A DNA stretch of 15,246 bases from JBCBJX01 sp038522735 (GCA_038522735.1 JBCBJX010000081.1:1-15246); one strand, 5' to 3'. Positions 1-7,695 are shown, counted from the stretch's first letter. Numbers and translations are program-made. The notes: generated by a model not told the origin, from the sequence alone.

Positions 1-1
1 G

Positions 2-592
2 AACGCCGCCGTCGCGGCGACGACCGGCCTCCTCCGCATGCTGAACGAACGTGAGATCGACGGCGTCATGGCCCATGAACTCGCCCACGTGAAGAACCGC
101 GACACGCTGACGATGACCGTCACCGCGACCATCGCCGGCGCGATCTCAATGCTTGCGAACTTCGCCCTCTTTTTCGGGGGCAACCGGAACAACGGCATGG
201 GGCTCATCGGAACCATCGCGCTGATGATCCTTGCGCCGCTCGCCGCGTCTCTCGTCCAGATGGCGATCAGCCGCGCCCGCGAATATGAGGCCGACCGCAT
301 CGGCGCGGAGATCTCCGGCGACCCCATCGCCCTCGCCTCGGCGCTTGCGAAGATCTCCAACGGCGTCGCCCGCATCCCGAACGAGACCGCCGAACGCATC
401 CCCGCCACGGGCCAGCTGATGATCATGAACCCCCTTTCCGGCCGCGGCGCGGACAACCTCTTCTCGACCCACCCGGCGACCCAGAACCGCATCGACCAGC
501 TCAAAGAGATCGCTCGCGAGGCGGCGGTCGGCGCGCCGGATGCCGACGGCGGCCTCTGGGACGACAGCGCGAACGGCGGCCCCTGGAGCTGA
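2..592 (+). CDS. htpX: Protease HtpX, zinc metallopeptidase, 5'-truncated
   Basis: This is the C-terminal part of HtpX, a membrane-bound M48 metallopeptidase that degrades damaged or misfolded membrane proteins. The reading frame is open from base 2, starting NAAVAATTGLLRML, so the true start and the first two membrane segments lie upstream of the window. The zinc motif HELAH is encoded at 74-88, and the third ligand is the first Glu of REYEAD at 281-283. Two hydrophobic segments follow the motif, at about 119-175 and 197-265, as expected for this topology. The tail after TQNRIDQL is Gly/Asp-rich and ends GGPWS. The zinc ligands are intact, so this is an edge truncation and not a pseudogene. 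Family assignment is secure. Confidence 0.95.
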   Translation, partial: NAAVAATTGLLRMLNEREIDGVMAHELAHVKNRDTLTMTVTATIAGAISMLANFALFFGGNRNNGMGLIGTIALMILAPLAASLVQMAISRAREYEADRIGAEISGDPIALASALAKISNGVARIPNETAERIPATGQLMIMNPLSGRGADNLFSTHPATQNRIDQLKEIAREAAVGAPDADGGLWDDSANGGPWS

Positions 593-639
593 CGCGCGAA
601 ACCGCTCGTTCCCTCAGCCCGACCAGTCCGTCGCACGGA

Positions 640-657
640 TGTCATCGGCCCATGACA
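640..657. repeat. 18-base palindrome upstream of the glutaminase gene
   Basis: TGTCATCGGCCCATGACA has perfect 6-base arms around a 6-base centre. It lies in the 105-base gap between htpX and the glutaminase, 40 bases before the ATG. No run of T follows it, so it looks more like an operator or a weak hairpin than an intrinsic terminator. The binding protein, if there is one, is unknown. Confidence 0.45.
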
Positions 658-697
658 CGGAGCTTGCATCGCCAAGAGGAAACCTTGGAGGATCGCG

Positions 698-2299
698 ATG
701 GGTGCGGACGCAAGCGGAGCGCCGGACGGACGGCGCGCGGACGGGCGCGGTTTCGACGCGGAGGAGGGAGCGGACGCCTTGCACGCGGATTTCGCCAACA
801 TCTATGCGGCGCTCGACCTCAAGGTCGGCTCCAAGCCCAAAGGCCATCTCTCCAAAAAGCGCATTCTGAAGGCCTTCGCGGCGCAGGGGATCCTCCCCAC
901 CGACGTCCGCATCAAGGCGATGACGGACCGGCTGGACGCCTTCGACGACGGCGACGAGATCTCGCTCGATCAGTTCACGCGGATCTGCCGACCGAGCTTC
1001 GGTCTCGTGGAGCGGATGGCCAAGGACGAGCTGGTCATCCCGGACTTCAGGACCTTCGCCGGCGAGATCGAGACGATCTATGAACGGTGCCTTGAAAACG
1101 GCGACGGCGCGGTCGCCGACTACATCCCCCAGCTCGCCCGGGTGGAGCCAGAGCAGATGGGCGTCTCCTTCTGCACCGTGGACGGGCAGCGCGCGAACTA
1201 CGGCGACAGCGACGCCCCCTTCTGCGTGCAATCCTCCTGCAAGCCGATCAACTACTGCATGGCTCTCGAAGCTCTGGGGGAGGAGGAAGTCCACCGCCAT
1301 GTGGGGCGCGAGCCGTCCGGGCGGTCGTTTAACGAGCTCGCGCTCAACCACCGCTATCTTCCGCACAACCCCATGATCAACGCCGGGGCGATCATGGCCT
1401 GCAGTCTCATCGGCCGCGACAAAGACCTCGCCGACCGCTTCGACGGCGTAATGCGGACCTGGCGCGCTCTCGCCGGCGGCGACCGCCCCGGTTACAACAA
1501 CGCCGTCTATCTCTCGGAGAAGGCGACCGCTGACCGGAACTTCGCCCTCGCCTATTTCATGCGCGAGAACGAGGCGTTTCCGGATGATACGGATATTCTT
1601 GAGGTCCTCGATTTTTACTTCCAGTGCTGCTCCATCGAGATGAGTACGGAGCGCATGGCCGTCGTCGCCGGGACGCTCGCGAGCGGCGGCGTGTGCCCGA
1701 CCACGGGGGAGCGGGTTTTCTCCAATGACACGGTGAAGGACTGCCTGTCGCTCATGTACTCGTGCGGCATGTACGACTTCTCAGGCGAGTTCGCGTTCTC
1801 CGTCGGAATCCCCGCGAAATCCGGCGTTTCTGGGGTTCTCATGGTCGTGATCCCGGAGGTGATGGGTCTCGCCATCTGGTCGCCCCGGCTCGACAAGCAC
1901 GGAAACTCCGTGCGCGGTGTGGAGTTCTGCAAACGTCTCGTGAAGCGCTTCGCCTTCCACAACTACGACAATATCGCCGAACGCTCGGACCGCATCGATC
2001 CGCGACGGCCCCGCGAGCGTGAGGAGACGGACTACACGTTCCACCTCATCCGGGCTGCGAGCCAGGGCGACGTGAACGAAATCAGCCGTCTGACGGCCTT
2101 CGGCGTCGATCTTGGATCGGCGGACTATGACGGGCGCACCGCCCTGCACCTCGCCGCCTCCGAGGGCCGGGCGGACGTGGTGGAGTTTCTTCTGTCGCGC
2201 GGCGTCGATCCGCGCCCCCGCGACCGCTGGGGCCACACGCCCCATGACGACGCGGAACGCCACAAGCATGACGGTATCGCCGCGCGGCTCGAGCGCTGA
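698..2299 (+). CDS. Eukaryotic-type glutaminase with EF-hand-like and ankyrin regions
   Basis: Glutaminase hydrolyses L-glutamine to L-glutamate and ammonia; no signal peptide is visible, so it should be cytosolic. The start is ATG 698, preceded by a TTGGAGG Shine-Dalgarno. The protein has 533 residues. Residues ~31-130 resemble the helical EF-hand-like N-domain of animal GLS; an acidic loop (DAFDDGDEISLD, 80-91) is off register for a canonical calcium loop. Residues ~140-425 are the serine-dependent beta-lactamase-fold glutaminase domain. Compared from memory with human GLS, the active-site set is complete: Tyr142, Ser179-x-x-Lys182, Asn228, Glu274, Asn281, Tyr307, Tyr359 and Val377. All sit at a constant offset of 107 from the human numbering, meaning no net gaps. 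Residues ~446-530 form about two ankyrin repeats, including DGRTALHLAASEGRADVVEF. Bacterial GlsA proteins of about 310 residues lack both flanking regions. The gene ends four bases from the convergent polA. Confidence 0.93.
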   Translation: MGADASGAPDGRRADGRGFDAEEGADALHADFANIYAALDLKVGSKPKGHLSKKRILKAFAAQGILPTDVRIKAMTDRLDAFDDGDEISLDQFTRICRPSFGLVERMAKDELVIPDFRTFAGEIETIYERCLENGDGAVADYIPQLARVEPEQMGVSFCTVDGQRANYGDSDAPFCVQSSCKPINYCMALEALGEEEVHRHVGREPSGRSFNELALNHRYLPHNPMINAGAIMACSLIGRDKDLADRFDGVMRTWRALAGGDRPGYNNAVYLSEKATADRNFALAYFMRENEAFPDDTDILEVLDFYFQCCSIEMSTERMAVVAGTLASGGVCPTTGERVFSNDTVKDCLSLMYSCGMYDFSGEFAFSVGIPAKSGVSGVLMVVIPEVMGLAIWSPRLDKHGNSVRGVEFCKRLVKRFAFHNYDNIAERSDRIDPRRPREREETDYTFHLIRAASQGDVNEISRLTAFGVDLGSADYDGRTALHLAASEGRADVVEFLLSRGVDPRPRDRWGHTPHDDAERHKHDGIAARLER

Positions 2300-2303
2300 A
2301 CGG

Positions 2304-5111
2304 TCAGTGCGCCTCGCCCCAGTTGGCGCCGACGCCCGCCTCGACCTTCAGCGGCACGGAGATTTCGACGGCGGGCCCGGCGGCGCCTGACATGACGTCC
2401 GACACGACCGCGCAAGTCTCTTCGGCCTCGTCCTCGGGCGCTTCGAAGATGAGCTCGTCGTGCACCTGCAGCAGCATCTTCGCTGAGAGCTTTTTCGCCT
2501 CTAGGGCGTCCGGCATGCGGATCATCGCCCGGCGGATGATGTCCGCGGCGGCGCCCTGAATGGGAGCGTTGATCGCCTGGCGTTCGGCGTAGCCGCGCTC
2601 GGCCTGGTTCGAGGCCTTGATCTTCGGCGTGTGGGTCTTGCGCCCGAAGATCGTCGAGACGTGTCCGTGTTCGCGGGCGTAGGCCTTGGTTTCGTCCATA
2701 TACTTCCGAATGCCGGGGAACTTCTCGAAATAGGCATGGATATAGTCCTGCGCTTCGCCGCGGGGGATGCCCAGGTTGTTCGCGAGGCCGAAGGCGGAGA
2801 TGCCGTAGATGATCCCGAAATTGATCGCCTTCGCCTGTCGGCGAACCATCGGGTCCATGCCCTCGATCGGCGTGTCGAACATTTCCGAGGCCGTCATGGC
2901 GTGGATGTCGAGATCGTCGGCGAAGGCCTGCCGCATGGGCTCGATTTCCGCGACGTGGGCGAGGATACGCAGCTCGATCTGACTGTAATCCGCAGAGATG
3001 AGGACGTTCCCCTCTTCGGCGATGAAGGCGTCGCGGATGCGTCGCCCGTCTTCGGTGCGTATGGGGATGTTCTGCAGGTTCGGATCGTTCGAGGAGAGCC
3101 GGCCCGTCGTCGTCGCGGCGAGCGAATAGGACGTGTGGACGCGGCCCGTCTCCTGACAGATGTCCTCCACCAGAGCGTCCGTATAGGTGCTTTTCAGTTT
3201 CGAGAGGCCTCGCCAGTCGAGGATCGCCCGCGGCAGCGCGTGGCCTTCGGCGGCGAGCTGCTCGAGGATGTCCGCTTTGGTGGACCACGCGCCCTTCGCC
3301 GTCTTCTTGCCGCCCGGCAGGCCGAGATCGCTGAAGAGGATCTCCGATATCTGTTTCGGCGAACCCATGTTGAATTCACGGCCGGCGGCTTCGTATGCGG
3401 CGGCCTCGTACCCGCCCATCTTCTGGGCGAATTCGCCTGAGAGGCGGCGCAGCACCGAGGCGTCCACTTTCACGCCCGCCATCTCCATCCCGGCGATGAC
3501 GGCGGCCATCGGCCGCTCCAGCGTCTCGTAAACGGTCCGCATGCCTTCGGCTGACAGCCGCGGCTTCAGAACCTGATGCAGGCGGAGCGTCACGTCCGCG
3601 TCTTCGGCGGCGTATTTCGAGGCCTCGTCGATGGGGATTTCATCGAAAGTCTTCTGTTTCTTGCCCGTGCCGGCGATCTCGGAGAACGCTATCGGCTTGT
3701 GGCCGAGATGAAGCTCCGACAACTCGTCCATGCCGTGTCCGTGCACGCCGCAATCGAGAGCGTAGGAGATCAGCATGGTGTCGTCCACCGGCGCGACGCG
3801 GATGTCTCGACGCAGGAAAAGGCCCATATCGAACTTGGCGTTCTGGGCGATCTTCAGGACCGACGGATCTTCAAGGAGCGGTTTGACGATGGCGAGCGCG
3901 TCGTCCTCCGCCATCTGGCGCCCCGCGTTTTTATCGTCGAGGGCGAGGCCGTCGCCGCCATGGCCGAGGGGGACGTAGCACGCCTCCCCGGCCCCCCAGG
4001 CGAGGCACAGGCCGACGAGCTTCGCGGAGACGGGACGCAGGGAGTTCGTCTCCGTGTCGAAGGCGACGACACCACGCGCCGTGCAGATGTCGACGATCTC
4101 CCGGAGCCGTACCGGATCGTACACGGTTTCATAGGCGCCCGCTTCGACCGGCCCATTGGCCGCCGCGGCGGGGCCGATCGCCGCGCTCTCGCCTTCGCCG
4201 AAGGCTGAGACGGCGCGGCGGCGGAGGGTGTTGAACTCCATGGCGTCGATGAAATCGAGGAGCCCCGTCGGCTCGACCTCCTTCAGGCGGAAGTCGCCGA
4301 GGTTCTCCTCCGTCTCCACATCGTCTTTCAGCGTTACAAGCTGCTTGGAGATGCGGGCGTCGTCTGCGAACTCGATCAGGTTCTCGCGGCGCTTCTTCTG
4401 CTTGATCTCCTCGGCCCGCTCCAGAAGCGTCTCCACGTCGCCATAATCTTCGATGAGCTGGGCGGCGGTCTTCACGCCGATCCCGGGAACGCCCGGCACG
4501 TTGTCGACGCTGTCGCCGGCGAGCGCCTGAACGTCGACGACCTTGTCCGGTCCGACGCCGAACTTCTCGCGCACGCCGTCGGCGTCGATGCGCTTCTGCT
4601 TCATCGGGTCGTACATGACGATCCGGTCCGAGACGAGCTGCATCAGGTCCTTGTCGGAGGAGATGATCACCGTCTCGGCGCCCGCCTCCTCCGCCCGCCG
4701 CGCATAGGTCGCGATGAGATCGTCCGCCTCGAACCCTTCCATCTCCACGCAGGCGACGCTGAAGGCGCGGGTCGCTTCGCGCACCAGCGGAAACTGCGGG
4801 CGCAGATCCTCCGGCGGCTCAGGCCGGTTCGCCTTGTAGTCGGCGTAAAGATCGTTGCGGAAGGAGTAGGCGGAATGGTCGAAGATGACGGCGAAATGGG
4901 TCGGCATCGGAAGATCGGTGAAATCGTCGTCGCGACTGTCCGCCAGCAGCTTGAACAGCATATTGGAAAAGCCGGAGACGGCGCCGATCGGCAGCCCGTC
5001 GGATTTGCGCGTCAGCGGCGGCAGGGCGTGGTAAGCGCGGAAAATGTACGCCGAGCCGTCGACCAGGAAGAGGCGGTCGCCCTTGGCGATGGCGTCTGGT
5101 TTTGAGGGCAT
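2304..5111 (-). CDS. polA: DNA polymerase I
   Basis: This polymerase fills gaps in replication and repair and removes RNA primers. The start chosen gives MPSKPDAIAKGD, 935 residues. An upstream in-frame ATG at 5174 would add 21 residues unlike the family and would run across the candidate promoter. The 5' nuclease domain covers ~12-300 (LVDGSAY, EADDLI, SSDKDL, GDSVDNVPG). The 3'-5' exonuclease domain covers ~325-520 and keeps its acidic residues: Asp352 and Glu354 in FDTET, Asp428, Tyr500 and Asp504. It should therefore proofread, unlike Taq-type enzymes. The polymerase domain has motif A with Asp708 (SADYSQIELR), the O-helix with Arg757, Lys761, Phe765 and Tyr769, and motif C with Asp884 (QVHDELIFE). 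The Shine-Dalgarno is weak, with only AAGG well upstream. All three activities look intact. Confidence 0.98.
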   Translation of the reverse strand: MPSKPDAIAKGDRLFLVDGSAYIFRAYHALPPLTRKSDGLPIGAVSGFSNMLFKLLADSRDDDFTDLPMPTHFAVIFDHSAYSFRNDLYADYKANRPEPPEDLRPQFPLVREATRAFSVACVEMEGFEADDLIATYARRAEEAGAETVIISSDKDLMQLVSDRIVMYDPMKQKRIDADGVREKFGVGPDKVVDVQALAGDSVDNVPGVPGIGVKTAAQLIEDYGDVETLLERAEEIKQKKRRENLIEFADDARISKQLVTLKDDVETEENLGDFRLKEVEPTGLLDFIDAMEFNTLRRRAVSAFGEGESAAIGPAAAANGPVEAGAYETVYDPVRLREIVDICTARGVVAFDTETNSLRPVSAKLVGLCLAWGAGEACYVPLGHGGDGLALDDKNAGRQMAEDDALAIVKPLLEDPSVLKIAQNAKFDMGLFLRRDIRVAPVDDTMLISYALDCGVHGHGMDELSELHLGHKPIAFSEIAGTGKKQKTFDEIPIDEASKYAAEDADVTLRLHQVLKPRLSAEGMRTVYETLERPMAAVIAGMEMAGVKVDASVLRRLSGEFAQKMGGYEAAAYEAAGREFNMGSPKQISEILFSDLGLPGGKKTAKGAWSTKADILEQLAAEGHALPRAILDWRGLSKLKSTYTDALVEDICQETGRVHTSYSLAATTTGRLSSNDPNLQNIPIRTEDGRRIRDAFIAEEGNVLISADYSQIELRILAHVAEIEPMRQAFADDLDIHAMTASEMFDTPIEGMDPMVRRQAKAINFGIIYGISAFGLANNLGIPRGEAQDYIHAYFEKFPGIRKYMDETKAYAREHGHVSTIFGRKTHTPKIKASNQAERGYAERQAINAPIQGAAADIIRRAMIRMPDALEAKKLSAKMLLQVHDELIFEAPEDEAEETCAVVSDVMSGAAGPAVEISVPLKVEAGVGANWGEAH

Positions 5112-5140
5112 TGTTCGATAAAGAGCCTTGCGACACCCGC

Positions 5141-5168
5141 ATTCTAGGCGCGCCGGCTCCGCGCGCAA
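5141..5168 (-). promoter_or_regulatory. Candidate sigma-70-type promoter for polA
   Basis: On the minus strand TTGCGC (5163-5168) and TAGAAT (5141-5146) are separated by 16 bases. The predicted transcription start is about 23 bases before the polA ATG. The -10 box matches consensus at five of six positions and the -35 at three of six. The site occupies most of the 74-base divergent gap and ends just before the ribosome binding site of the opposite gene. This is pattern matching only. Confidence 0.35.
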
Positions 5169-5185
5169 ACGCATGAGGAGGCCTT

Positions 5186-5653
5186 ATGGCCGTCATCGAG
5201 ATCTCCACCACACTCGAAGCGCCCGCCGCCGACGTCTGGCGGGAGGTTCAGACCCCGCGCCTTCTCCATTACGTCGCCCGTGGGCGGATGAGTTTCGCGC
5301 CGATTGATCCGCCTGTCTTCCCCGAAGTCTGGGAGGAGCGCGAATACGTCGTTGCGATGCGCTGGGGGGGCTTTTTGCCCATCGGCCGGCAGGTGATCGG
5401 CATCGAAAAGCCGGCGGCCGAGGGAAGTGCGCTCTTTGTCCGCGACAACGGCCGCAGCGCGCTGATCGACAAATGGGATCACCTGATCACGATAAGGCCG
5501 ACGGGCGAAATGCGGACGTCCTATACGGATCGACTTGACGTAGAGGCGGGCGCTCTGACGCCGTTCGTCGCCGCCTTCGCGAAGTCCTTTTATGCGCACC
5601 GCCAACGCCGATGGGAGCGGCTGATCGCAAATGGTTTCGACTACGACCTCTAA
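5186..5653 (+). CDS. SRPBCC-fold (START/polyketide cyclase-like) protein
   Basis: A 155-residue protein of the SRPBCC helix-grip fold, which forms a deep pocket for hydrophobic ligands. The ligand cannot be told from sequence. Typical features are the first strand MAVIEISTTLEAPAADVWREV with the family's Pro-x-x-x-x-Trp helix start, a run of beta strands in the middle (YVVAMRWGGF, SALFVRDN, HLITIRP), and a long amphipathic C-terminal helix (VAAFAKSFYAHRQRRWERLI) that closes the pocket. Length fits a single-domain member. The start is supported by GAGGAGG at 5175-5181, a strong Shine-Dalgarno. There is no signal peptide. Its stop TAA overlaps the stop of phaZ on the other strand. Fold assignment is likely; function is unassigned. 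Confidence 0.75.
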   Translation: MAVIEISTTLEAPAADVWREVQTPRLLHYVARGRMSFAPIDPPVFPEVWEEREYVVAMRWGGFLPIGRQVIGIEKPAAEGSALFVRDNGRSALIDKWDHLITIRPTGEMRTSYTDRLDVEAGALTPFVAAFAKSFYAHRQRRWERLIANGFDYDL

Positions 5654-6981
5654 GCAGCCGATCGCACCAGCCGAAGGCCGCGTTTGTCCTGGTCGCGGAA
5701 CTCTTTCTCGCGCGCCGGGTCGAACCGGGTACGGATGAACCCTGCGACCCGCGGCTGGATTTCGGTGCGCCAGCGCGAGCCGTTGAAGACGCCGTAATGG
5801 CCGACCTTCGGCTGCACGTGGTCGATCTTCATGTCGTCCGGGATGTTCGCGCAGAGATCGTGGGCTGCCTGGGTCTGACCGATGCCGGAGATGTCGTCGT
5901 TTTCGCCTTCCACGGTCATGAGGCCGATATCGCGGATCGCTTCGGGCTTCACGAGCCGGCCCCGGTGGACGAACGTTCCGTTCGGCAGTCGGTACTCCTG
6001 GAACACGTCGCGGATCGTCTGGAGGTAAAACTCCGCCGTCAGATCAAGCACAGCGAGGTACTCGTCATAAAACTCGCGGTGCTTGTCTGCGCTGTCGCCG
6101 TCGCCGGCGACGAGATGTTCGAAATAGCGGTATTGGGCGTCCCTATGGCGGTCGGCGTTCATCGACATGAACGAATAAAGCTGCACGAAGCCTGGATAGA
6201 CCTGCCGGAAGACGCCCGGGTAAGGAGCCGGCACGGTGAAGACCATGTTCTGTTCGAACCACTCGAAGGGGCGTTCTTCAGCAAGTAGGTTCGGCACGGT
6301 GGGCGAGCGGCGCGCGTCGATCGGGGAGCCCATGATGGTCATCGTCGCGGGGCGGGCGGCGTTCTCGTCCTCGGCCATGAGGGCGGCGGCGGCGAGAAGC
6401 GCCGGGCCCGGCTGGCACACCGCCATCGCATGGGCGCCGGGGCCGATGTGCTCCAGAAACGCCATGACGTAGTCGACGTAATCGTTGAGGTCGAAACGGC
6501 CGTATCCGAGAGGCACCGTGCGCGCGTCGGCCCAGTCCGTGATGTAGACCTCGTGATCCGGCAGCATCGCCTCGACCGTCCCGCGGAGCAGCGTCGCGTA
6601 ATGCCCGGAGAGCGGCGCGATGATCAGAACGCGCGGATCCGGCGCGCCGTGTTTTGCATCCGCGAGGGCTTCCCTGTCGCGCTTGAAGCGGAGGAGATTC
6701 CCGAAAGGCTTCCGAAGCGCGGTCTCCACCGTCACAGGAACCTCGACGCCGCCGATCTGCGTCGCATCGAGACCGAAAGCGGGCTTCGGATACCGCCGCA
6801 CGGCGTTGCCGAACACGTCGAGCGCAGCCGCAGCGGCGCGCGTCGACCAAAGAGCGGACATGGGGTTGGCGCCGTGGCCCATCATCGCCGAGGCGGCGTC
6901 CGCCATGGCGGACGCCGGCTTCATGGCCGAAAGCCCCCACTCGTAAGCGGCGTAGGTGAACGCGTTCAGAACTTCACGCAC
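5650..6981 (-). CDS. phaZ: Intracellular polyhydroxyalkanoate depolymerase
   Basis: This enzyme mobilises stored polyhydroxybutyrate or related PHA granules in the cytoplasm. It has 443 residues and an alpha/beta-hydrolase fold of the intracellular PHB depolymerase family. The nucleophile is Cys189 in HAMAVCQPGPALLAA, as in the Ralstonia PhaZa1 type, which uses Cys instead of Ser. The other triad members are Asp362 or Asp363 (VEGENDDISG) and His395 (VGHYGVFNG). No signal peptide is present, consistent with an intracellular enzyme. The start is GTG at 6981, supported by AGGAG eight bases upstream. Its stop TAG (5652-5650) overlaps the TAA of the convergent SRPBCC gene. No PHA synthase, phasin or PhaR gene lies in the window. 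Family assignment is firm; the preferred polymer is not determined. Confidence 0.92.
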   Translation of the reverse strand: MREVLNAFTYAAYEWGLSAMKPASAMADAASAMMGHGANPMSALWSTRAAAAALDVFGNAVRRYPKPAFGLDATQIGGVEVPVTVETALRKPFGNLLRFKRDREALADAKHGAPDPRVLIIAPLSGHYATLLRGTVEAMLPDHEVYITDWADARTVPLGYGRFDLNDYVDYVMAFLEHIGPGAHAMAVCQPGPALLAAAALMAEDENAARPATMTIMGSPIDARRSPTVPNLLAEERPFEWFEQNMVFTVPAPYPGVFRQVYPGFVQLYSFMSMNADRHRDAQYRYFEHLVAGDGDSADKHREFYDEYLAVLDLTAEFYLQTIRDVFQEYRLPNGTFVHRGRLVKPEAIRDIGLMTVEGENDDISGIGQTQAAHDLCANIPDDMKIDHVQPKVGHYGVFNGSRWRTEIQPRVAGFIRTRFDPAREKEFRDQDKRGLRLVRSAA

Positions 6982-7009
6982 GGGGGACGCTCCTATCGGC
7001 CGCGGCGAC

Positions 7010-7028
7010 TGCAGCCGGGCGTTGCAAC
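7010..7028. promoter_or_regulatory. TGCA-rich palindromes upstream of phaZ
   Basis: CTGCAG (7010-7015) and GTTGCAAC (7021-7028) are two self-complementary TGCA-centred words within 19 bases, upstream of the phaZ Shine-Dalgarno. A third TGCA lies at 7058-7061. PhaR-type PHA repressors are known to bind TGC-rich sites, so this is a possible operator. That link is an inference from word content and gene identity. Confidence 0.25.
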
Positions 7029-7053
7029 ACTTTTACGGTCGCGGAATTGACGC

Positions 7054-7072
7054 TCCGATGCAAGCGATCGGA
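7054..7072. repeat. Inverted repeat after the SCO gene
   Basis: TCCGAT (7054-7059) and ATCGGA (7067-7072) form a perfect 6-base inverted repeat with a 7-base loop. It begins 12 bases past the SCO stop codon on the minus strand. There is no following T tract, so it may be a weak or Rho-assisted 3' end, or part of the phaZ control region. Confidence 0.35.
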
Positions 7073-7083
7073 TCACAGAGGCG

Positions 7084-7665
7084 TTAACGGGCCACCGCGC
7101 GCAAGGTGTCGGCGAGCTCCTGCGGCGTCAGTCGATCGACGATCGCGTGGGTCGGCGCGCCGGCTTCATCGATCACGTAGAATAGGCTCGTATGGGCCAT
7201 GGTGTAGCCGATGGCGCTTTCCGGGAGGTCCTCCCGCTCGGCATAGACGTGCATGTCTTCGAGGAGGGCGCGGACGTTTTCCGGCTCGCCCGAAAGGCCG
7301 GTTATGCGTTCGTCGAAGGCGAGGTAGTCGGCGAGGGCGCCCGGCGTGTCGCGCTCCGGATCGACCGTAATGAAGTAAGCCTCATAAACGGGGCCTGTCT
7401 CATCGAGGAGATCGAGCGCCGCCGTCAGCCGTCCGAGCGCGGTCGGGCAGACGTCCGGGCAGTTGGCGAAACCGAAATAGACGACCGACCGCTCGCCGAC
7501 GAAACGCGCCTTCGCCGCCGGTTCGCCGTCCGTGTCTATCAGGTCTGGCTCGAACCGAAACGCATCCGACAACTCGGCTGCGCCCAGGGCGTCCGGCCGG
7601 TCGCAGGACGCGACGGCCAGCGCGGCCGTTGAAAAGATGAAAAGGCGGAGGGCGGCGAGGATCAT
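7084..7665 (-). CDS. SCO1/SenC family copper lipoprotein
   Basis: SCO proteins are thioredoxin-fold, copper-binding assembly factors for the CuA (or other) site of terminal oxidases, and may also pass redox information. The 193-residue protein starts with a hydrophobic signal and a lipobox VASC, making Cys21 the likely lipidated residue; it should be anchored to the periplasmic face of a membrane. The copper ligands are all present: Cys69 and Cys73 in CPDVCP, and His158 in AHTSLFYVID. The motif VDPERDTP (101-108) is typical. It is divergent from regB across about 30 bases, recalling the senC gene beside regA in Rhodobacter. The Shine-Dalgarno is poor (GAGACG). It is named senC or prrC in related clusters; I leave the symbol blank because the gene order differs. 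Confidence 0.93.
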   Translation of the reverse strand: MILAALRLFIFSTAALAVASCDRPDALGAAELSDAFRFEPDLIDTDGEPAAKARFVGERSVVYFGFANCPDVCPTALGRLTAALDLLDETGPVYEAYFITVDPERDTPGALADYLAFDERITGLSGEPENVRALLEDMHVYAEREDLPESAIGYTMAHTSLFYVIDEAGAPTHAIVDRLTPQELADTLRAVAR

Positions 7666-7669
7666 CGGC

Positions 7670-7695
7670 GTCTCGTGTCTTACGCTGGTTGAGAC
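7670..7695. promoter_or_regulatory. Very short divergent control region between SCO and regB
   Basis: Only about 32 bases separate the SCO ATG from the preferred regB ATG. The gap holds an inverted repeat, GTCTC (7670-7674) and GAGAC (7691-7695), placed almost symmetrically between the two genes. At least one promoter must therefore lie inside the opposite coding sequence. No good -35/-10 pair is visible. Confidence 0.25.

Noticed and set aside
935..973. Functional calcium-binding EF-hand in the glutaminase N-domain
   Set aside because: The loop DAFDDGDEISLD has Phe at position 3 and the hydrophobic residue at 9 instead of 8, so the canonical ligand pattern is not met. EF-hand-like fold, without calcium binding, is the safer reading.
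2125..3288. Long open frame on the minus strand overlapping polA and the glutaminase 3' end
   Set aside because: Its translation is Arg/Pro/His-rich with no recognisable motif, and it is out of frame with polA, which is clearly coding here. Such frames are common in GC-rich DNA.
5112..5174. N-terminal extension of polA starting at 5174
   Set aside because: The extra 21 residues do not look like the family's N-terminus, and the stretch contains the likely promoter. Start at 5111 puts LFLVDGSAY at the usual distance from the N-terminus.
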